From Deltaproteobacteria bacterium (GTDB taxonomy: Bacteria; Desulfobacterota; Desulfobacteria; Desulfobacterales; UBA11574): a stretch of DNA of 5,031 nucleotides. Where the stretch lies: contig JAFDCA010000194.1 of NCBI GenBank assembly GCA_019313025.1, forward strand, positions 1 through 5,031. Direction: 5' to 3'. The notes below the pieces were generated by a model that did not search any database, had not been told where the DNA came from, and saw only the letters and a list, made by a program, of their open reading frames with translations. Positions 1 through 5,031 of this stretch are shown here, piece after piece (position 1 is the first letter of the stretch; each line of letters opens with the position of its first letter). Position numbers and translations under genes: made by a program.

Positions 1-557
1 AACGCACCACCAACGGAACGGGTTACCTGCTGGATCAAAAGTTTGACGATCTGCGAAAACTAGACGCCGGTAACGGCGAAAAAATTCCGACCCTGGAGGA
101 AGCATTTGAAATGATTCATTTGAAAGCGGGAGTGAATATCGAGTTGAAAGGTCCCGATACCGCCGCCCCGGTGGCGGAATTTATTTCCAGGATGCGAGAA
201 GCAGGTTGGAATGATGATCTCTTATTGGTATCGTCGTTCAATCATCGGGAGTTATCGCTGCTAAGACAGCTTGATCCGAGAATAAAACTCGGCGCGATGA
301 TGGTCGGCCTCCCCGTAAATGACGCGCTGTTTGCCGAATCTCTGGATGCCTATTCGGTTCATGTTTCCCTTGAATTTATCGATGGAAGGTTTGTAAAAGA
401 CGCCCACGCTCGGGGTCTTCGCGTATTTGTGTTTACAGTTGATCATCCTGAGGATATAGATAAAATGAGAGAACTCGGGATCGACGGCGTTTTCACCAAC
501 TACCCGGAAAGAGTGCTTAAAAACAACACCCTTGCACGCGCCGTCGGATGGCCCTGA
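1..557 (+). CDS. Glycerophosphodiester phosphodiesterase, C-terminal part (5' end outside window)
   Basis: This is a GDPD-family (UgpQ/GlpQ-like) enzyme that hydrolyses glycerophosphodiesters to sn-glycerol 3-phosphate plus an alcohol. The frame is open from base 3 to the TGA at 555-557, so the ATG at 111 is internal and the true start lies left of the window. The first visible residues, RTTNGTG, match the family segment just after the HD motif. IPTLEEAFE follows, then NIELKG (135-152), whose Glu is a metal ligand in the family. Near the end, VFTVDHPED and GVFTNYPERVL close the TIM barrel. About 184 residues are visible against roughly 240-250 for UgpQ-type enzymes, so about 50-60 N-terminal residues, including the catalytic HRG segment, are missing. 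Whether it carries a signal peptide cannot be seen. The next gene, glpD, consumes its product, which supports the call. Substrate preference is unknown. Confidence 0.93.
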   Translation, partial: RTTNGTGYLLDQKFDDLRKLDAGNGEKIPTLEEAFEMIHLKAGVNIELKGPDTAAPVAEFISRMREAGWNDDLLLVSSFNHRELSLLRQLDPRIKLGAMMVGLPVNDALFAESLDAYSVHVSLEFIDGRFVKDAHARGLRVFVFTVDHPEDIDKMRELGIDGVFTNYPERVLKNNTLARAVGWP

Positions 558-658
558 CCGCGCTTTGATCGAAAACAAATTCAAATGATGTCCTATTCCA
601 AAATTACCTGTGCAAGAATCAGGCAATATCCGGAAACGGAACTCCAAAGAGGTCAATC
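558..658 (+). other. Intergenic gap, phosphodiesterase to glpD
   Basis: This 101-base gap has no hairpin followed by a T-run and no well-spaced -35/-10 pair that I can defend. The only recognisable element is the ribosome binding site at its right end. The lack of a terminator is compatible with read-through from the phosphodiesterase gene into glpD. Confidence 0.5.
646..653 (+). promoter_or_regulatory. Ribosome binding site deciding the GTG start of glpD
   Basis: AAAGAGGT lies six bases before the GTG at 659. The alternative ATG at 674 has no comparable purine-rich motif at the right distance, so the GTG start is preferred. Confidence 0.7.
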
Positions 659-2224
659 GTGAATCGCGAAGAGATGTTGGGCAGGATATCGGATCGTACC
701 GATCCGTGGGATATGCTGATTATCGGCGGCGGGGCCACCGGTGTGGGCATTGCCGTCGATGCCGCTTCCCGGGGATATGACGTTCTGCTCCTGGAACAAA
801 GCGATTTTGGAAAGGGAACATCCTCCCGAAGTACAAAGCTCATTCACGGAGGCGTCCGTTATCTCCAGCAAGGCAATGTCTCTTTGGTTATGGAGGCCTT
901 GAGAGAACGTGGTATCCTGCGGAATAATGCGCCCCATCTGGTACATGACCTGGCTTTTATTGTTCCCAACTACGATTGGTGGGAAGCGCCTTTCTACGGC
1001 ATAGGGCTCAAGGTTTACGACATGCTGGCCGGCCGCTACGGTTTCGGGCCGTCTAAAATTCTCACAAAAGACGAAACCCTGGAACGAATTCCAACGATTA
1101 AACGCGACGGCTTGCGTGGGGGAATCATCTACTACGACGGTCAGTTTGACGATGCCCGACTTCTCATCAACCTGGCCCGCACCGCATCGCATCAGGGCGC
1201 TGCTCTGCTGAACTATGCCCGCGTTATCGCGCTGACCAAGGGCGGCGACGGTTTCATAAACGGCGTTATTTTTGAGGATCTTGAGGCCGGCACGGAACAC
1301 CAAGCAATATCAAAAGCGGTTATTAACGCTACCGGTCCATTCGCTGATCATATCTGTCGGATGGATGATCCAGACGCACCGCCGTTGATCTCTCCCAGCC
1401 AAGGCATTCATCTTGTTTTCGATAAGTCCTTTTTGCCCGGAGAATCCGCCATCATGGTACCGCATACCAAAGACGGCCGCGTTATGTTTGCCATTCCCTA
1501 TATGGGGGTCACGCTGGTGGGCACCACCGATACCCCCGTCTCCGAAATCGAACTTGAACCGCGTCCCATGGCAGAAGAAATCGATTTCATCCTCGAAACC
1601 TCGGGGGAATACCTTGAAAAGGTCCCGTCCCGAAAAGACATTCTGAGCGTGTTTACAGGGATACGTCCCCTCGTAAAAACCGGCGATGAAAAAAACACTG
1701 CCGTTTTGTCCAGGGACCACATCATCCATATCTCTCATTCGGGGCTGCTCACCATCGCGGGGGGTAAATGGACCACCTATCGTCTGATGGCGAAAATCTG
1801 CGTCAATAATGCGCTTTCTCTCGCGGGCATCGAATCGAAACCCTGTGTTACCAAGCAGCTCAATATTCACGGTTTTCATAAAACGGCGGAAAAATTCGGA
1901 GAGTTCGCACTTTACGGGTCTGATGCGCCGGCCATTCAAGATATCATGCGTGCGGATCCAATCCGCAAGGAACGACTGCATCCTGCGCTACCGGCCCGTG
2001 TCGGAGAAGTCATCTGGGCCGTCCGGTTCGAAGCGGCCCGCACTGTCGATGATTTTCTGGCCCGCCGAACCCGAAGTCTTCTGTTGAATGCCCGTGCCGC
2101 AAGTGAAACGGCACCCAAAGTCGCTTCGATCATGGCCAAGGAACTGGGACACGATCATAAATGGGAAAATGAACAAATAGAATCCTTCCGCAGAATCAGC
2201 AAGCGTTATCTGCCGGAACAGTAA
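659..2224 (+). CDS. glpD: FAD-dependent glycerol-3-phosphate dehydrogenase (GlpD type)
   Basis: GlpD oxidises sn-glycerol 3-phosphate to dihydroxyacetone phosphate and passes electrons through FAD to the membrane quinone pool; it is a peripheral inner-membrane enzyme. The 521-residue protein opens with a Rossmann FAD-binding segment, IIGGGATGVGIA (glycine-rich loop at residues 23-28), followed by E46, the usual ribose-contacting acid. The GlpD signature SSRSTKLIHGGVRYL spans residues 55-69. A second FAD/substrate region, GGKWTTYR, is at 368-375. The helical C-terminal DAO_C domain contains TVDDFLARRTR near 462-472. Its length is close to E. coli GlpD (501) and B. subtilis GlpD (555). No C-terminal cysteine-rich BFD-type [2Fe-2S] domain is present and no GlpB or GlpC follows, so it is not the anaerobic GlpA subunit. 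It starts with GTG behind AAAGAGGT and ends with TAA. The upstream phosphodiesterase supplies its substrate. Confidence 0.96.
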   Translation: MNREEMLGRISDRTDPWDMLIIGGGATGVGIAVDAASRGYDVLLLEQSDFGKGTSSRSTKLIHGGVRYLQQGNVSLVMEALRERGILRNNAPHLVHDLAFIVPNYDWWEAPFYGIGLKVYDMLAGRYGFGPSKILTKDETLERIPTIKRDGLRGGIIYYDGQFDDARLLINLARTASHQGAALLNYARVIALTKGGDGFINGVIFEDLEAGTEHQAISKAVINATGPFADHICRMDDPDAPPLISPSQGIHLVFDKSFLPGESAIMVPHTKDGRVMFAIPYMGVTLVGTTDTPVSEIELEPRPMAEEIDFILETSGEYLEKVPSRKDILSVFTGIRPLVKTGDEKNTAVLSRDHIIHISHSGLLTIAGGKWTTYRLMAKICVNNALSLAGIESKPCVTKQLNIHGFHKTAEKFGEFALYGSDAPAIQDIMRADPIRKERLHPALPARVGEVIWAVRFEAARTVDDFLARRTRSLLLNARAASETAPKVASIMAKELGHDHKWENEQIESFRRISKRYLPEQ

Positions 2225-2257
2225 AAGATCGCTCTCAATAAGTCTTTATACTATTTT

Positions 2258-2265
2258 AAAGGAGA
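2258..2265 (+). promoter_or_regulatory. Strong ribosome binding site of the SEC-C gene
   Basis: AAAGGAGA precedes the ATG at 2270 at normal spacing. It marks a genuine translation start for an interrupted reading frame that would be easy to overlook. Confidence 0.8.
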
Positions 2266-2269
2266 AACG

Positions 2270-2557
2270 ATGCGGCAAATTTATAACGGTAAAAAAACGG
2301 CGAAATTGGGCACCGAAAAGAACCCCGCTGTCGTCCATGTCAAAACAAAAAAAAGAATGAAAGAAGTCGCCAAAATTTTTGAAAAAAACGCCTGGAAATA
2401 TAGAATTTAATTAGAGCGGGATAAACCAGAAGATATTACCGATTTAGAAATACTGTTGAATTGGCCGAAACCCAAAGAAGCCGAAAAAAAAATCGGACGT
2501 AACGAACCCTGCCCCTGTGGAAGCAACAAGAAGTATAAAAAATGCTGTGGTCAATAA
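2270..2557 (+). pseudogene. SWIM/SEC-C metal-binding protein (PBPRA1643-like family) with an in-frame TAA
   Basis: From the ATG at 2270 the frame encodes 46 residues (YNGKKTAKLGTEKNP, then VKTKKRMKEVAKIFEKNAW), then TAA at 2408-2410. In the same frame it continues for 48 more codons ([35 protein letters not shown]) to a second TAA at 2555-2557. The C-terminus is a complete SEC-C zinc-binding motif, CPCGS-x8-type, with Cys at codons 81, 83, 92 and 93, as at the SecA C-terminus. From memory, the whole 95-codon plan matches a small stand-alone family called SWIM/SEC-C, PBPRA1643 type, of unknown function and about 100 residues. The stop replaces one codon between the conserved tryptophan segment and DKPED; there is no indel. 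Other genes here end at TAA, so the codon is not reassigned. The most likely explanations are a very recent nonsense mutation or a base-calling error. Both halves otherwise look under constraint. The role of the protein is unknown. Confidence 0.8.
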
Positions 2558-2596
2558 AAAGGTTGGTTCGATTCACTTGAATTTGAATTTAAACCT

Positions 2597-2603
2597 GAGG
2601 AGA
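2597..2603 (+). promoter_or_regulatory. Ribosome binding site deciding the GTG start of the AsmA-like gene
   Basis: GAGGAGA sits seven bases before the GTG at 2611. The next in-frame ATG (codon 5, at 2623) is too far from it, so GTG is the preferred start. Confidence 0.75.
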
Positions 2604-2610
2604 AACTACC

Positions 2611-3414
2611 GTGAAAAAATGGATGTATGTTGGAATCGGCGCGATAGTGGTTGTTATCGCTATCATCATTTTTGGAATTTCAAACCTCGGCCCTATCATT
2701 AAGCGTGCTGTTAATTCTTACGGGCCCAAAATAACAAAAACAGAATTGCACGTTGCTGATGTGAGCGTTTCTGTTTTTTCAGCAGAAGCCAAGATTAAGC
2801 AATTTTTCCTCGGCAACCCCATCGGGTTCAAGACACCGAGCGCCGTGAAAGTCGGCTCGGTTCTTGTGAATGTTGACGAGAAATCCTTGTCAAGCGACAC
2901 GATTGTTGTGGATCGAATCGAGGTGATAAGCCCTGAAATTACCTACGAAAAAATAGGCAAAAACGATAATTTCAATACGATTTTAAAAAATATCACCCAA
3001 GCCACGGACTCGGAAAAGGGTTCAAAACAAGAATCAGAAAAAGAAGGCGCCGGAAAAAAACTGATCATTCGAAATTTCATTGTAAAGAAAGGAACCGTTA
3101 ACCTGGATTTATCCGTATACGAAATAGGAGACAAACAAATCAGTACCGCCTTACCGGACATCCATCTTAAAGACATCGGAAAAGAGAAAAATGGCGCATC
3201 ACCGGCGGAAGCGTTTAAAGAAGTATTTTCAGCACTGTACGGAACCATTGCATCTCCAGCGGTAACGGATGTATTGAACAAACAGCTCGCTGCCAGTGGT
3301 GTCAATTTAGATTCCCTGGGTGAAGACACGATAAAGAAATTGGGAGACACCACGGGTAAAGAAGAAGGAATCAAGGATATCGGCAAAAAGGTCAAAGGCA
3401 TGTTTGGCAATTAG
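2611..3414 (+). CDS. Short AsmA-like membrane-anchored protein
   Basis: The 267-residue protein starts with a positively charged MKK and one strong hydrophobic segment (about residues 5-23), an uncleaved inner-membrane anchor or signal anchor; the rest is probably periplasmic. The region after it (about residues 25-115) resembles the N-terminal AsmA-type domain. It has alternating beta-strand-like segments and the phrases LGNPIGFKTPSA, KVGSVLVNVDEKSL, SDTIVVDRIEVISPEI. A charged, low-complexity linker (about 131-147) leads to a second strand-rich part and a helical, lysine/glycine-rich C-terminus. Typical AsmA proteins exceed 600 residues and are linked to lipid transport between membranes or outer-membrane assembly. 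This one is much shorter and no function can be assigned. It follows the interrupted SEC-C gene by 53 bases in the same direction, so transcription from the glpD side is possible. The start is GTG behind GAGGAGA. Confidence 0.65.
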   Translation: MKKWMYVGIGAIVVVIAIIIFGISNLGPIIKRAVNSYGPKITKTELHVADVSVSVFSAEAKIKQFFLGNPIGFKTPSAVKVGSVLVNVDEKSLSSDTIVVDRIEVISPEITYEKIGKNDNFNTILKNITQATDSEKGSKQESEKEGAGKKLIIRNFIVKKGTVNLDLSVYEIGDKQISTALPDIHLKDIGKEKNGASPAEAFKEVFSALYGTIASPAVTDVLNKQLAASGVNLDSLGEDTIKKLGDTTGKEEGIKDIGKKVKGMFGN

Positions 3415-3557
3415 ACAATCACTAAATTTTAGGATTTCACGGAGATGAAAAAACACCAACGCACAACGATCTTATAGCCCCAAGGTCGGGTATCTTCGAT
3501 TATATAACGACAACACAAATTATTATGGAGTTATTTGGGTCATCTGGTTTACGTATC
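3415..3557. other. Intergenic region between convergent genes, no gene seen
   Basis: This stretch separates the two converging gene groups. It has only a ten-codon ATG frame (3444-3476) with a poorly spaced GGAG, which I do not accept as a gene. AGCCCC at 3476-3481 is complementary to GGGGCT at 3563-3568 in the terminator; with about 80 bases between them this may be chance. No terminator is visible for the minus-strand group. Confidence 0.5.
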
Positions 3558-3573
3558 AGCCCGGGGCTTTTTT
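3558..3573 (+). terminator. Weak intrinsic terminator for the plus-strand genes
   Basis: AGCC-CGG-GGCT forms a GC-rich four-base-pair stem with a three-base loop, followed directly by six T (3568-3573). It works only on the plus strand, because the minus-strand copy lacks a T-run after the stem. It lies about 145 bases after the AsmA-like stop and abuts the stop codon of the opposing HAMP gene. The stem is short, so its efficiency is uncertain. Confidence 0.45.
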
Positions 3574-3574
3574 C

Positions 3575-4174
3575 TCAATCACTTTTGTCTTCTATCTTGA
3601 ATACGGACAGCCGTTTATGGCAGATATCGGCCTGTTTTTTTAAAGCGTTAAAAGCATTTTGATATTCGTTTGGCGGCATTTCACCCGTTGTTGCATCTTC
3701 CAGCGCTGCCATTAGGAGGTCATGATCTTTTTTGACGGCCACGATATTGTCAGATAGCGAATCGATCATGGCGTTAACCTGAGCGGCTTCATGTTTAAGA
3801 AAATCATATCGACGCAAATAAATTTTTCGCGTTAAGTCACCCTGGGACATTTTTTTAAAGGTATTTGAAAAGTTGACCAGTGGTCCGCAGAATTTATGAT
3901 TGATGATAATCTGATATAATAAGCTAATCAGAAGCACGGCAATGAGCGATAAGGATAGCCGGTCCAATAAAACAACAAAAAACCTTGCCGAATAATGTTG
4001 AGCATATATATCTCCGATTCTAAAAATTTCGCAATAGAATGGATATAACACCGCTCCAATGACTATAGCAAAGACCAGCAACATAAGTATCAAGTTGGCG
4101 ATCATCATTCTGAAGTGAATTTTATTGGCGATTAAATAGTTTTTAAACCGCCGCCGATTGGCTGTTTGTCTCAT
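3575..4174 (-). CDS. Two-segment membrane protein with HAMP domain and no output domain
   Basis: From the ATG at 4174 the protein has 199 residues. A basic N-terminus (RRRFKNYLI) leads to membrane segment 1 (about 24-46), a short periplasmic loop (about 47-69), membrane segment 2 (about 70-91) and a HAMP-type region (about 92-145). The HAMP region has the conserved Pro at 98, the helix-1 phrase FKKMSQGDL (GDL at 112-114) and a helix-2 Glu at 129. The tail (146-199) is helical and charged. HAMP domains pass signals from membrane helices to kinase, cyclase or chemotaxis output domains, but none follows here. The loop is too small for a sensor domain. Start: AGGA at 4179-4182, four bases before the ATG, favours 4174. 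An in-frame TTG at 4210 would add 12 residues and overlap the upstream stop as TTGA, but lacks a good ribosome binding site. It is the last gene of the minus-strand group and may act as a partner of a separate signalling protein. Confidence 0.75.
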   Translation of the reverse strand: MRQTANRRRFKNYLIANKIHFRMMIANLILMLLVFAIVIGAVLYPFYCEIFRIGDIYAQHYSARFFVVLLDRLSLSLIAVLLISLLYQIIINHKFCGPLVNFSNTFKKMSQGDLTRKIYLRRYDFLKHEAAQVNAMIDSLSDNIVAVKKDHDLLMAALEDATTGEMPPNEYQNAFNALKKQADICHKRLSVFKIEDKSD

Positions 4175-4178
4175 GTTG

Positions 4179-4182
4179 TCCT
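4179..4182 (-). promoter_or_regulatory. Shine-Dalgarno core deciding the HAMP gene start
   Basis: On the minus strand AGGA stands four bases before the ATG at 4174. The competing TTG at 4210 is preceded only by an A-rich stretch without GG, so the ATG is favoured, though a coupled TTG start cannot be excluded. Confidence 0.5.
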
Positions 4183-4206
4183 GCTTTTTTCTTTTTGACC
4201 TGTTTT

Positions 4207-4602
4207 TCAATTTTCTTTAACTGCGTCATCCTTTTTTTTCATCCACTTGATATTTTTTTGGTTCTTGAACCTAATAACGCCTCCGTTTATCAGCTCATAA
4301 AAAAAGGATCGGGTGAACTTTAATCCATCTGTATCTTTGCAGCTGAGGGTATACAGAATTTGATTTCCTTGTAAACGTGTCTCCAGATTTGAAACAAAAT
4401 AGACGTCTTGTTTGTCTCCACCCAGACCATAAACAATCGTTTCTTTTTTAATTTCAAAAAACCGGTCCTCATATCTGGGTTCAGAGGTTGTCCACTTCCC
4501 GATTAAGTTTTCAGGAATATCTTTGTTCTTTTTTATAAAGAACACGAATATTAAAACGGCAACCAAAATAACCGCTGGAATCACAATCCATTTAAGTTTC
4601 AT
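4207..4602 (-). CDS. Small membrane-anchored protein of unknown function
   Basis: I do not recognise a named family. The 131-residue protein has one hydrophobic segment near the N-terminus (about 5-23), flanked by MKLK and KKNK, so it is a single-pass anchor or uncleaved signal sequence; its orientation is ambiguous. The remainder begins LIGKWTTSEPRYEDRFFEI and is rich in alternating hydrophobic and polar residues, suggesting a small beta-sheet domain. The GxW phrase is reminiscent of lipocalin-like folds, but that is speculation. It ends with a lysine-rich tail (MKKKDDAVKEN). There is no lipobox cysteine and only one cysteine in the mature part. The ATG at 4602 lacks a clear Shine-Dalgarno motif; an A-rich stretch precedes it. 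It lies 53 bases after the HD-GYP gene and just before the HAMP gene, which suggests co-transcription and perhaps a shared role. Confidence 0.7.
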   Translation of the reverse strand: MKLKWIVIPAVILVAVLIFVFFIKKNKDIPENLIGKWTTSEPRYEDRFFEIKKETIVYGLGGDKQDVYFVSNLETRLQGNQILYTLSCKDTDGLKFTRSFFYELINGGVIRFKNQKNIKWMKKKDDAVKEN

Positions 4603-4655
4603 TTGTTTTTCTGTTTTTTTGATGTGATGGTCAATGGTATTATTTTAATCGTTAT

Positions 4656-5031
4656 TTATGCTGCTTTTGTTTTTTCTTGTCTCATGATTGTTAAAAAGGC
4701 GTCTACAACATTCGGATCGAATTGTCGGCCTGCTTCTTCAGCCATGATATCAATAACACGCTCAACAGGCAATCCTTTCCGGTAAGGACGATCCGAGTTT
4801 ATCGCATCAAAAACATCGGCCACAGCCAGAATCCTGGCCTCAATGGCTATGTCATTGCCGGAAAGACCATGGGGATACCCCTTTCCGTCGAATCGTTCAT
4901 GATGCTGTAAAACGATTGGGGTGATACCCTTATACGAAGTGATGGGTTCAAGTATTCGTGCGCCGATAGACGGATGCTTTTTAATCAACGCGTATTCCTC
5001 ATCTTCCAGAGCCCCGGGTTTATCGAGAATG
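4656..5031 (-). CDS. HD-GYP domain protein, C-terminal part (5' end outside window)
   Basis: HD-GYP domains are metal-dependent phosphodiesterases that degrade cyclic di-GMP. The frame is open to the right edge, so the TTG at 4988 is internal and the start lies beyond the window. About 125 residues are visible: ILDKPGALEDEEYALI, KKHPSIGARIL, then HHERFDGKGYPHGLSG (HHE at 4896-4904, GYP at 4872-4880), ARILAVADVFDAI, SDRPYRKGLP and QFDPNVVDAFL. These are the ordered motifs of the second half of the domain. The HHE and GYP residues needed for metal and substrate binding are present; the HD pair itself lies outside. The protein ends about 20 residues after the domain core, so no further domain follows. 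A receiver, PAS or other sensor domain is probably on the missing N-terminal side. The downstream membrane genes share its direction. Activity cannot be judged without the HD residues. Confidence 0.92.
   Translation of the reverse strand, partial: ILDKPGALEDEEYALIKKHPSIGARILEPITSYKGITPIVLQHHERFDGKGYPHGLSGNDIAIEARILAVADVFDAINSDRPYRKGLPVERVIDIMAEEAGRQFDPNVVDAFLTIMRQEKTKAA

Noticed and set aside
261..656. Minus-strand open frame of 131 codons overlapping the phosphodiesterase gene
   Set aside because: It is mostly antisense to a clearly conserved GDPD barrel and has no family resemblance.
653..1981. Long minus-strand open frames of 216 and 223 codons (653-1303 and 1310-1981)
   Set aside because: They lie wholly opposite glpD, whose motifs are unmistakable, and their translations show no recognisable domain; they are antisense shadows in GC-rich coding DNA.
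2247..2252. TATACT as a -10 box in front of the SEC-C gene
   Set aside because: No -35-like hexamer stands 16-18 bases upstream, and the resulting transcript would start at or inside the ribosome binding site.
2347..2492. Poly-A runs (8 A at 2347-2354, 7 A at 2382-2388, 9 A at 2484-2492) that could allow slippage to bypass the in-frame TAA of the SEC-C gene
   Set aside because: After a slip at 2382-2388 both other frames close almost at once, at TAG 2401-2403 and TAG 2412-2414, well before the next A-run. Slippage cannot rescue the protein.
2456..2557. Separate short gene starting at TTG 2456 and encoding the zinc motif
   Set aside because: There is no ribosome binding site, no ATG or GTG is available after the internal stop, and the sequence aligns as the second half of the upstream frame.
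2581..2592. Short tandem repeat of TTGAAT-type units before the AsmA-like gene
   Set aside because: It has only two imperfect copies in an AT-rich gap, too little to call an operator or promoter.
3444..3476. Ten-codon peptide ATG to TAG after the AsmA-like gene
   Set aside because: GGAG is too close to the ATG, the peptide is very short, and nothing downstream suggests an attenuator; it is probably chance.

Overview
The window holds two converging gene groups of a Gram-negative-type bacterium. The gene set suggests a Desulfobacterota (deltaproteobacterial) relative: a GlpD-type dehydrogenase, a small SWIM/SEC-C metal-binding protein, a short AsmA-like protein and an HD-GYP protein. This assignment is inference from protein style; no rRNA or other phylogenetic marker is present.

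Plus strand, 1-3414: (1) the C-terminal part of a glycerophosphodiester phosphodiesterase, cut by the left edge; (2) glpD, a complete FAD-dependent glycerol-3-phosphate dehydrogenase with a GTG start; (3) a short SEC-C zinc-motif gene interrupted by one in-frame TAA codon, with both halves otherwise well preserved; (4) a short membrane-anchored AsmA-like protein with a GTG start. All point the same way with gaps of about 45-100 bases. No terminator is visible between them, and a weak hairpin plus T-run follows at 3558-3573, so they may be one transcription unit. The first two genes form a pathway: the phosphodiesterase releases sn-glycerol 3-phosphate from deacylated phospholipids, and GlpD oxidises it to dihydroxyacetone phosphate while reducing the quinone pool.

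Minus strand, 5031-3575 (read right to left): (5) the C-terminal part of an HD-GYP cyclic-di-GMP phosphodiesterase-type domain, cut by the right edge; (6) a 131-residue single-membrane-segment protein of unknown function; (7) a protein with two membrane segments and a HAMP domain but no recognisable output domain. They are closely spaced, so an operon linked to c-di-GMP or membrane signalling is plausible but unproven. The small genes from about 2230 to 4660 look clearly more AT-rich than glpD and the phosphodiesterase.

The observations most worth checking are the in-frame stop in the SEC-C gene and the HD-GYP / small membrane protein / HAMP-only arrangement. I see no CRISPR array, tRNA, rRNA, insertion sequence or convincing sign of a new defence or mobile system.
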